NCBI GenBank assembly: GCA_903861445.1
Contig: CAIOUK010000295.1
Coordinates: 1 to 7,288, forward strand
Source of the DNA: an uncultured Verrucomicrobia subdivision 3 bacterium
GTDB lineage: Bacteria; Verrucomicrobiota; Verrucomicrobiia; Limisphaerales; UBA11358
Length of the DNA: 7,288 nt
Reading direction: 5' to 3'
Shown here: positions 1-5,881 of the stretch, one piece after another
How positions within the stretch are numbered: position 1 is the stretch's first letter
Layout: every line of letters begins with the position of its first letter
Notes under the pieces: model-generated
Seen by the model: the letters and a program-made list of their open reading frames with translations, nothing else
Database searches by the model: none
What the model was told of the DNA's origin: nothing
Made by a program: the position numbers and the translations under genes

Positions 1-613
1 CCAGCAGCGAGACGAGGCGCTCGATTTCGCCGACCGCATTTTCGTAGGCGTCGGCGGGCGATTCCGCGTCGTCCAAAATCGCGTTCACCAGGATCGTGAT
101 GGTCTGCGCCACGCGGTCAAAAATCAAAAGCTGGTCGGCGACGAGGAAATACATCACCGGCGTCTTCAGTTCATCGTGCGGCGGACGCGGCACGGACGGC
201 TCGACGTCGTGGATGAATTCGTAGCCGATGAAGCCGACCGCCCCGCCGGTGAAGCGCGGCAATCCCGGCACCGCCACCGCGCGGTATTTTTTCATGATGC
301 GCTCGACGATTTCCAGGCCGTCCTTCGCGTCGCGGCCGACGACGGCGCTTTCGATGATGCGGCCGTTTTCGATGACCTGCACGTGCTGGCCGTCCTGCCG
401 GATGACCGCGCGCGGATTGCAGCCGACGAACGAGTAGCGGCCAAGGTGCTCGCCGCCCTCGACGGATTCAAAAAGGAACGATTCGCCCTGCCCGCTGATT
501 TTGCGGTAGGCGGAAAGCGGCGTTTCCAAATCAGCGAGGATGCGGCGCGTGACGGGAATCAGATTTCCCTGCGTCGCATACTTCAAAAATTCTTCCGGCG
601 TCGGCGAATACAT
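1..613 (-). CDS. trpE: Anthranilate synthase component I, N-terminal part (cut by window edge)
   Basis: TrpE converts chorismate to anthranilate, using ammonia delivered by a TrpG/PabA glutamine amidotransferase; it is the first committed step of tryptophan synthesis, in the cytoplasm. Translating back from the ATG at 611-613 gives 204 residues with no stop before the window edge. It opens with the family signature YSPTPEEFLKYATQGNLIPV, then ADLETPLSAY (28-35) and SFLFESVEGG (45-54). The last matches the LLES-type element that forms the tryptophan feedback site, and its serine (residue 50) is kept. GRYSFVGCNP (58-67) and GGAVGFIGYEF (123-133) follow. Only the N-terminal domain is visible; the chorismate-binding catalytic domain lies outside, so an intact gene cannot be confirmed. 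PabB and other chorismate enzymes are related, but the GNLIPV and feedback-site motifs favour TrpE. There is no clear Shine-Dalgarno motif before the ATG. The gene follows hisI after an 86-base spacer that contains a large inverted repeat. Confidence 0.95.
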   Translation of the reverse strand, partial: MYSPTPEEFLKYATQGNLIPVTRRILADLETPLSAYRKISGQGESFLFESVEGGEHLGRYSFVGCNPRAVIRQDGQHVQVIENGRIIESAVVGRDAKDGLEIVERIMKKYRAVAVPGLPRFTGGAVGFIGYEFIHDVEPSVPRPPHDELKTPVMYFLVADQLLIFDRVAQTITILVNAILDDAESPADAYENAVGEIERLVSLL

Positions 614-619
614 ACCAAG

Positions 620-701
620 GAAGAATGAAGAATTATGAATGAAGAAACAATCAGATTGAGCGCGCTACCGCCAATTCTTCATTCATCATTCTGCCTTCTT
701 C
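620..701. repeat. Imperfect inverted repeat of GAATGAAGAA type between hisI and trpE
   Basis: The arms at 620-646 and 675-701 are near-perfect inverted copies. The inner 12 bases (635-646, ATGAATGAAGAA) pair exactly with 675-686, and pairing continues outward to 620/701 with only three mismatches (634/687, 628/693, 626/695). The 28-base loop at 647-674 contains a short GC-rich palindromic core. The outer edge reaches the hisI stop codon (700-702), and the other arm ends seven bases from the trpE start. It resembles the purine-rich GAATGAAGAA intergenic repeats I recall from planctomycete and verrucomicrobial genomes. No U-tract follows, so a simple intrinsic terminator is unlikely; mRNA stabilisation or a passive mobile repeat are alternatives. 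Confidence 0.8.
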
Positions 702-1089
702 ATTTCGTTTTATACATCTGCTCTGGCGTGAGGATTTGTTTCTCGGTGGTCTTGAACGTGTCGCCGTTGCCTTCGATGGAGCGGAAGAAACAGGAATTGT
801 AACCTTCGTGGCAGGCCGGGCCTTTCTGCTCGACCTGGATGAGCAGCACGTCGCCGTCGCAGTCGAACGCGATGTCCTTGACGGTTTGCGTGTTGCCGCT
901 TTCTTCGCCTTTCATCCAGTATTTCTGGCGCGAACGGCTCCAGAAATGCGTCTTGCCGGTCTTGATGGTGTCCGCCAGCGAGGCGCGGTTCATCCACGCC
1001 ATCATCACGACGCGGCCGGTTTTCTGTTCCTGAATAATCGCGGGAATCAGGCCGTTGGCGTCGAATTTTAATTTGTCGTAGAAACTCAT
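700..1089 (-). CDS. hisI: Phosphoribosyl-AMP cyclohydrolase
   Basis: HisI opens the purine ring of N1-(5-phosphoribosyl)-AMP, the third step of histidine synthesis, in the cytoplasm. The 129-residue product matches a stand-alone cyclohydrolase; no HisE pyrophosphohydrolase domain is fused to it. Visible signatures are MMAWMN (29-34), WSRSRQKYWMKGEESGNTQT (50-69), the metal-binding DCDGD (D76, C77, D78, D80) and ACHEGYNSCFFR (92-103) with C93 and C100. All expected zinc and magnesium ligands are therefore present. The frame stays open upstream to 1278, but the extra residues overlap the TPR gene and look like no HisI, so the ATG at 1087-1089 (MSFYDKLKF) is chosen. The spacer from the upstream TPR gene (1090-1147) carries an AACCACCAAGG-type repeat. 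trpE lies downstream; both enzymes belong to pathways that start from or consume PRPP, so coordinated expression is plausible but not shown. Confidence 0.95.
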   Translation of the reverse strand: MSFYDKLKFDANGLIPAIIQEQKTGRVVMMAWMNRASLADTIKTGKTHFWSRSRQKYWMKGEESGNTQTVKDIAFDCDGDVLLIQVEQKGPACHEGYNSCFFRSIEGNGDTFKTTEKQILTPEQMYKTK

Positions 1090-1102
1090 AATCCAAACAT
1101 TT

Positions 1103-1128
1103 AACCACCAAGGCCCGAAGACACAAAG
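1103..1128. repeat. Short intergenic repeat, AACCACCAAGG...GACACAAAG type
   Basis: This 26-base element in the hisI upstream spacer begins AACCACCAAGG and ends CGAAGACACAAAG on the plus strand. I recall very similar strings (AACCACnAAGGCACnAAGACACnAAG) scattered between genes in many environmental bacterial genomes. It has an internal quasi-period, with AAG recurring every few bases, and no self-complementary hairpin. On the coding (minus) strand it lies 14-39 bases before the hisI ATG, so it must be transcribed if hisI is read from the upstream gene. Its multicopy nature cannot be shown from one copy. Confidence 0.5.
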
Positions 1129-1147
1129 ACTGAATTTGCCGAATCCA

Positions 1148-2236
1148 CTACGGCGTTTGCTCGCGCAGCGGCGGCGGGGCCAGCTCCAGTGCGGGCAGCT
1201 TGGGCGCAACCGGCGGATTGGTCGGCGCGGAGAAACTATTCGTGGGGACAGGTGGCAAAGCGGCCACCACACTGGCATTCGTCACGGTGACGGAAACGGC
1301 GTTGGTCGGCGGGTTCTTTTTGCTGGCCAGATTTTGGGCGAGCAGTTTTTTCAAACCCAGAAAGGCCGTATTGGTAACCGCGTCCAGATGCGTCTGCGCT
1401 TCGTCCAGATTTCCGGCGGCGATTTTTACCCGCGCCAGATGCAGTTGCACGCCCTCGCGCTCGTTTTCGTCCTTGGCGATATTGAAGCAATTCGTCCACG
1501 CCATCAGCGCGTCGTTCGTGCGCAGCGGTTTAATGCCGTAATAACTTTCCGCATAGTCGGTGGCGAGCACCAGATTGGCCGGCGCGAGTTTCATCGCCTG
1601 CCGGTAAAGTTCCAGCGCCTTGTCGAAAACCTGCGATTCGGTCAGGTGAAAATATTCCCGCGCATCCTTGCGATATAAATAAACCGTCGTGGCGAAATTC
1701 TGGTAATACACCGGCTCATCGGGTTGTAGCCGGATGGCCTCGGCGTAATCTTTGAAGGCCGTCGCCTGCGGGCCGTGTTCGCCGTAATAGTTCGCCAGAT
1801 TGTTCCACACGGCGGGATTTTTCGGGTCGAGCTGCTTGCAGTTTTCATATTGCACCTTCGCGCCTTCTTCGTCGCCGGTATCGTTGAGGAAACTGCCGTA
1901 GGCGAGATAACCCTTGGCGCTGTCCGGATGATTTTGCAAAAACCGCCGGTAACCTTGCCGCACGCGGTCAAAACGCTCGCGAATACGCCGGGTCAATTCC
2001 GCCGAGGCCGACGACGTCTTGTTCGTCTCCGGCTGCGCATCGAAATCGTGAAGCCAGACCTTCACCTCGTCCTGCGCCGCGTCATCGGCGAGCATGACCT
2101 CCTGCAATTCCCGCGCCACCGGATCAGCGGCAACTTCCACGGCAATGCCGGTCTGTTGCTGGACGACATTACTCACGGCGAGCGGCTGGTTGGTGGCCAG
2201 CAACGCGCCGAGCAAGCCGAAGGTCAGGTCAAACAT
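1148..2236 (-). CDS. Tetratricopeptide-repeat protein with Pro/Thr/Asn-rich tail
   Basis: This 362-residue protein has a TPR core and no enzymatic motif that I recognise. Helix-pair repeats with the usual small and aromatic positions are seen at about 106-139 (AKGYLAYGSFLNDTGDEEGA), 140-173 (WNNLANYYGEHG, then AEAIRLQPDE) and 174-221 (a repeat with an inserted segment, ending YRQAMKLAPAN). Weaker ones lie at about 222-258 and 262-290. The N-terminus (MFDLTFGLLGALLATNQPLA) is hydrophobic but has an Asp at position 3 and no basic residue, so export is doubtful. From about 308 the chain becomes low-complexity, with three PTN triplets and many Pro and Ala, ending in REQTP. TPR proteins usually act as protein-interaction scaffolds. 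The ATG at 2234-2236 is chosen because a stop codon lies in frame just upstream. It follows the sulfatase gene by 59 bases and precedes hisI; its partner is unknown. Confidence 0.8.
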   Translation of the reverse strand: MFDLTFGLLGALLATNQPLAVSNVVQQQTGIAVEVAADPVARELQEVMLADDAAQDEVKVWLHDFDAQPETNKTSSASAELTRRIRERFDRVRQGYRRFLQNHPDSAKGYLAYGSFLNDTGDEEGAKVQYENCKQLDPKNPAVWNNLANYYGEHGPQATAFKDYAEAIRLQPDEPVYYQNFATTVYLYRKDAREYFHLTESQVFDKALELYRQAMKLAPANLVLATDYAESYYGIKPLRTNDALMAWTNCFNIAKDENEREGVQLHLARVKIAAGNLDEAQTHLDAVTNTAFLGLKKLLAQNLASKKNPPTNAVSVTVTNASVVAALPPVPTNSFSAPTNPPVAPKLPALELAPPPLREQTP

Positions 2237-2295
2237 GCGGGCAAGTTAGCCCAAAGAAATCAACGCAGCCAGTCCGGTATTACGCCGCGTTAACC

Positions 2296-4245
2296 TCACG
2301 GAACTTTTTCGTCGTAGGGAATGCCCTTAGCGTCCCTGAGGTTCAATTCGGCTTTTTTCAGGAAGACTTCATCTTTTTCAATGGCACCCCGGCTGGCGAC
2401 GGAAGGTCTTTTATTCGGATTCAACAGGAAGTTTTGCATCCGTTTAACTTCCCCTTGGATATCTTGGGTAAAGTGACCTTGCAATGCTTTTATAGCAGGC
2501 AGATAAGGCGCAGTATCCACGCCCATCCAATCAATGACATTCAACACCCGGAGTGCGGCATAGGAATTTTGCTGGAGCAATTGAATCAAACACGCCTGTC
2601 CGTCTGGCTGATTGCCCGCCTTGATCAAAGCCCACGCCGCCATGGCGCGCACATCGTGAGATTCGTCGGTCAAACAACCTTTCAACGCCTTCACAGCCGC
2701 CGCATCCAGCTTGTCGGCCATCACCAGCCCGCACGCGCCCCAGTAGCGCAAGCCGGAATCCGGGTCGTTCAAATAACCGGTGAGCTTGGGCAAATTGCCG
2801 TCATCTTTGGCAAGAGCCACGTCCGCAGCCGCCAGATATGCCGGCAGATTGTAGAGCTTGGCATCACGCACCAGTTGGTAAATCGTGGTTTTATTGGCGG
2901 TCACTCGCCGGAGCATTTCGCTTTCCGGCAACAGCCCGGCGTCATGAATTTTCAACTGCCAGTCCGTCAGCGCTTTTCGCATCCGTTCCAAAACCGGCTG
3001 GTATTCTTTGCTGGTGGCGAGATTCGTCACGCAATCCGAATCGGTCTGACAATCGTAAAGCTCTTCCACCCACGGCTTGGTTTTGAAAAATAGCCCGGTG
3101 ACGTCGTTGCATTTGCCGGCCTTGAAATAATCTTCCCACGACTGCGTGGCCGCCATGCGCCATAAATAATCCGAGTGCTGCCCCCACTTGGTGTAAGGCA
3201 GATAATTTTTGATGTAGATAAACCGCTTGTCCCGCACCGCCCGGCTTTCGTCATAGCGTTCGTCCATCCGACCGCGATAGGAAAAACTATATTCCGGCTC
3301 CGGTTCGGCTTGCGGGCCGAGAAAAACTTTTCCCTGCATGATTTCCGGAATCTTCGCCTGCGCCAGACTCAACCAGGTTTTCGGCATGTCAATGAAGCTC
3401 ACCAGCCGGTCCACCGCCATGCCCGGTTTGGCCGCTGGCCAGAGATTTTTATATTTTTCGGGAATCCGGATAATCAGCGGCGTATGAATGCCGTCCTCAT
3501 AAACCCACCGCTTGGTGCGCGGCAATACGCCGCCGTGATCGGTGCAGAAAATTACAATCGTATCGTCCGCTAGGCCGGCCTGCTTCAAGGCGGCCAGCGC
3601 CAGACCAATCCGCTTGTCCATGTTTTCCACGGCGTCCTCGTAGAGCGCATAATTTTTGCGGATGGCGGGAATGTCTGGATGATATTTTGCTAGCTCGATT
3701 TTAGCCGGGTCGTGCCGGGTATTTTCCACGGAACCTTGCGCACGGCTCTCGTGACTTTCCATGTAATTGATCACGCAAAAAAATGGCTGGCCCGGCGCGC
3801 GCAATTTCCAGCCGTATTCCTCCGAAGTATTCCAACAAGCCGTGTCCGGCCGGCCGCCGATGTTGTAATCTGTCTTGGTGTGGTTACTGCAAAAATAACC
3901 GGCCTGCCGCAGCGCGTCGGGATAATAGTGAATCACGTCATGCGGAATCGCATAGCGGCTCCGCATCTGGTAAGTCCCCGTGGACAGCGAATAAAGCCCA
4001 GTAATCCAACTGCTCCGCGACGCCGCGCACACGGGCGCGGTCGCAAACGCGTTGGCGTAGCGAAAACCTTCCGCCGCGAGCCGGTCGATATTCGGCGTCG
4101 TCGCCTGCGTGCTGCCGTAGCAGCCGAACCATTTCACGTTGGCATCCTCCGCCACCAGCCACAGAATGTTGGGCTGATTTTGCGCCGCCGGCAGGCGGCC
4201 AATCCCGTAAAGCACCAGGCCAAAAAAAATTAAAATCCGTTTCAT
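2296..4245 (-). CDS. Exported formylglycine-dependent sulfatase with HEAT-like C-terminus
   Basis: This 649-residue alkaline-phosphatase-fold sulfatase would hydrolyse sulfate esters or N-sulfates, probably on polysaccharides outside the cytoplasm. Residues 1-21 (MKRILIFFGLVLYGIGRLPAA) form a signal peptide. The catalytic signature is PVCAASRSSWITG (71-83): C73 would be converted to formylglycine and R77 is its partner. The metal-binding Asp pair at the first strand appears as Glu-Asp (E33, D34), and TDHGG (235-239) supplies D236 and H237. PRTKRW (242-247) offers the conserved lysine (K245), and KTDYN (124-128) and ESH (163-165) are further likely active-site segments. Similar proteins are often annotated as arylsulfatase A or heparan N-sulfatase; the true substrate cannot be read from the sequence. 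Residues about 463-590 (for example YWGACGLVMADK and DVRAMAAWALIKAG) look like HEAT-type helical repeats, making it longer than a minimal sulfatase. No maturase gene is present here. It starts 36 bases after the membrane-protein gene. Confidence 0.92.
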   Translation of the reverse strand: MKRILIFFGLVLYGIGRLPAAQNQPNILWLVAEDANVKWFGCYGSTQATTPNIDRLAAEGFRYANAFATAPVCAASRSSWITGLYSLSTGTYQMRSRYAIPHDVIHYYPDALRQAGYFCSNHTKTDYNIGGRPDTACWNTSEEYGWKLRAPGQPFFCVINYMESHESRAQGSVENTRHDPAKIELAKYHPDIPAIRKNYALYEDAVENMDKRIGLALAALKQAGLADDTIVIFCTDHGGVLPRTKRWVYEDGIHTPLIIRIPEKYKNLWPAAKPGMAVDRLVSFIDMPKTWLSLAQAKIPEIMQGKVFLGPQAEPEPEYSFSYRGRMDERYDESRAVRDKRFIYIKNYLPYTKWGQHSDYLWRMAATQSWEDYFKAGKCNDVTGLFFKTKPWVEELYDCQTDSDCVTNLATSKEYQPVLERMRKALTDWQLKIHDAGLLPESEMLRRVTANKTTIYQLVRDAKLYNLPAYLAAADVALAKDDGNLPKLTGYLNDPDSGLRYWGACGLVMADKLDAAAVKALKGCLTDESHDVRAMAAWALIKAGNQPDGQACLIQLLQQNSYAALRVLNVIDWMGVDTAPYLPAIKALQGHFTQDIQGEVKRMQNFLLNPNKRPSVASRGAIEKDEVFLKKAELNLRDAKGIPYDEKVP

Positions 4246-4281
4246 TGATATTTTATTGTCTTTGCCGTTGGTGGAAATTTT

Positions 4282-4680
4282 TTACAACCGCGCCGCCTTG
4301 GCCAAAGCCACGATGCCACCGCCGCAGACGAAACTCAACGCCACATCCGCGTAAAACGGAAACGGGCCGATGCCCGCGCGCAGACCGGACACCAGCAGGA
4401 GAACGCCTTCCGCAATCATGATCCAGCCGAAGAACGGGATGGCCACGGCGAACTTGCGCGGCCAGAGCGCCAGCGCCAGATACCACGCGCCAACCAGTGT
4501 GAACGCGCCGCAGACCATCCGCAGCCAGTAATCCAGCATCGGGTCATAGGCGATGGCGTGCGCGCCCATGCCCTGCGCGATGGAGTTGATTTGCGGCCAC
4601 GAGGCGAACACGCCCACAATGCACACGCCCCAGCCGATGGCGGAGAAAATCAGGAACAGTCTGAGAAGACGGAGGGGCAT
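4282..4680 (-). CDS. Small four-helix integral membrane protein, unknown function
   Basis: A 132-residue hydrophobic protein from the ATG at 4678-4680 (MPLRLLRLFLIF). Four likely membrane helices lie at about 6-27, 53-73, 78-100 and 108-128, joined by short loops; the first loop (about 28-52, ASWPQINSIAQGMG...DYW) is the longest. The pattern, with a Trp-Tyr-rich second helix and an FFGWIMIAEGVLL third helix, recalls small BphX-like or DUF4345-like membrane proteins, but I cannot assign it firmly. A TTG codon at 4696-4698 would add six residues (LNFSV after the initiator); ATG is preferred because the basic PLRLLR segment then directly precedes the first helix. It lies 34 bases downstream of the protease gene and 36 bases upstream of the sulfatase, so it is probably co-transcribed with one or both. 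No catalytic motif is visible. Confidence 0.75.
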   Translation of the reverse strand: MPLRLLRLFLIFSAIGWGVCIVGVFASWPQINSIAQGMGAHAIAYDPMLDYWLRMVCGAFTLVGAWYLALALWPRKFAVAIPFFGWIMIAEGVLLLVSGLRAGIGPFPFYADVALSFVCGGGIVALAKAARL

Positions 4681-4714
4681 GACCGAGAAATTTAGCAACG
4701 AGATTCTTAATTGC

Positions 4715-5869
4715 TCAACGACGGCTGGGAATCTGCGTCTCGAAGTTTACAGTGACAAAAAAATGAATAAAGTCGGTCAAAGGAATTTGGAATTCTCCCC
4801 CTCTGGTAGTGTAACCATTTTGCAAACTATCTGGGCCATTCGGAATTGAATCTTGTCCATGCGGATTCCAAGCATGAACCAAATCTTGATTTTTATCATA
4901 GCCCAGAACAGCAAACGCGTGTTTGGCTTTGCCAGCCTTTATTAATAAATGATCGCGTTGTGCAGCGATTAAATCTCTACGCAAGTTGGAAAACTGCTGG
5001 CTATCGGGACGCATCCCATTAAGTTTTACAGAGCGAATTTCATGTCCAGCAAGTATCTCTATCGTCGGCCCGCTAAATTTTTCATATATATTTGGGCGAC
5101 TTTCTCCATTCAGATGTAATCCTTTTGTAGATGTCTCATCTGAATGTTTTGTTTTTACGAGGCTTTTCCTGTAAGCCTTTTCCAAGGCAGTTAACCATAG
5201 TCCGTTTGTCTTGGCACTCGTCCACAAAGCAATATCTGCATCAGTGACGAAGATTTTGATGTTGTCTCCATTACCCAAATGAACAGTAATTGAACCATTA
5301 TCATTTTGCGAAAACATCGCTTTTACAGCGGCAGGGTTGCGGTAAACCAGTGCTCCAACGGTCGAAACAAAAGTGCAATCGCCTAACCCTTGGTGGATCC
5401 CTTTTATTGAAGGCGCGTTTTCAGGAAACAAATCGCGCGAAGTGCTCTGCAATCTTTTCAAGGCTACCAGATAGAATGGTTGGAAGGATGGTGGTGATTT
5501 CGATCTCGCTGGTTTAGAAGCGTCGTCTTCAGAATCTTCATCTTCATCGGATGACTTTTGAGTTTTTAAGGGGCAGTTAGCGAGGTAAGTTGCTGTTAAA
5601 GGTGGAAGGTCATATTCGTCGCCACGCACAATTTTGGCAATTGCAACGATGGCGGCGGCGGCTTCGCCCTGAATCTTTCGGTTAGATAGTGCAGCTACGA
5701 TTTCATCCTTCGAGAGCTTGCCATCGCCATCAGTGTCCCACTGGCTGAAATTTTGTTTGACCACCTGCGGGAACGGGATTGGCGCAGTATCTTCTGCAAA
5801 CGATTTGGCGAATGCTCCGAAAGTTGCCATGAAAATGAGAGCTAGTCGGAGGAAAAATAATTTTTTCAT
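4715..5869 (-). CDS. Secreted EF-hand and calpain-type (C2 family) cysteine protease
   Basis: A 384-residue exported protein. Residues 1-25 (MKKLFFLRL...AKSFA, cut before EDTAP) form a clear signal peptide with an SFA cleavage site. A canonical EF-hand loop, DTDGDGKLSKDE (45-56), has Asp at 1, 3 and 5, Gly at 6 and Glu at 12, so it should bind calcium. An acidic, Ser-rich linker (106-128) follows. The rest resembles the calpain catalytic domain: HQGLGDCTF (159-167) with nucleophile C165 and nearby Q160, GLWLTALEKAYRK (223-235), which is typical of calpains, KHAFAVLGYD (316-325) with H317, and HAWNPHG (332-338) with N335. The Cys-His-Asn triad is thus complete, and a calcium-regulated extracytoplasmic protease is the best reading. 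Odd points are one residue fewer between the Gln and the Cys than in typical calpains, NPHG in place of NPWG, and a base composition much richer in A+T than the flanking genes. It starts 12 bases after the stop of the hexapeptide-repeat gene. Confidence 0.85.
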   Translation of the reverse strand: MKKLFFLRLALIFMATFGAFAKSFAEDTAPIPFPQVVKQNFSQWDTDGDGKLSKDEIVAALSNRKIQGEAAAAIVAIAKIVRGDEYDLPPLTATYLANCPLKTQKSSDEDEDSEDDASKPARSKSPPSFQPFYLVALKRLQSTSRDLFPENAPSIKGIHQGLGDCTFVSTVGALVYRNPAAVKAMFSQNDNGSITVHLGNGDNIKIFVTDADIALWTSAKTNGLWLTALEKAYRKSLVKTKHSDETSTKGLHLNGESRPNIYEKFSGPTIEILAGHEIRSVKLNGMRPDSQQFSNLRRDLIAAQRDHLLIKAGKAKHAFAVLGYDKNQDLVHAWNPHGQDSIPNGPDSLQNGYTTRGGEFQIPLTDFIHFFVTVNFETQIPSRR

Positions 5870-5881
5870 ACCATCAATAGT

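Noticed and set aside
176..628. Plus-strand frame of 150 codons opposite trpE
   Set aside because: It is antisense to a well-supported trpE and its Arg/Asp/Ala-rich product has no recognisable domain.
613..702. Tryptophan attenuator leader before trpE
   Set aside because: The only short frame there (MNEELAVARSI) has no Trp codons, and the hairpin is not followed by a U-tract.
1090..1278. N-terminal extension of HisI to 192 residues
   Set aside because: The added residues overlap the TPR gene and do not resemble HisI; the ATG at 1087-1089 fits the family start.
1136..1678. Plus-strand frame of 180 codons opposite the TPR gene
   Set aside because: It mirrors the codon pattern of the minus-strand TPR gene and shows no domain of its own.
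2237..2295. Intrinsic terminator between the sulfatase and TPR genes
   Set aside because: No GC-rich stem followed by a T-run is visible on the minus strand.
4681..4698. TTG start for the membrane protein
   Set aside because: It is possible, but it adds six residues with no better ribosome site; the ATG at 4678-4680 gives a normal basic N-terminus.
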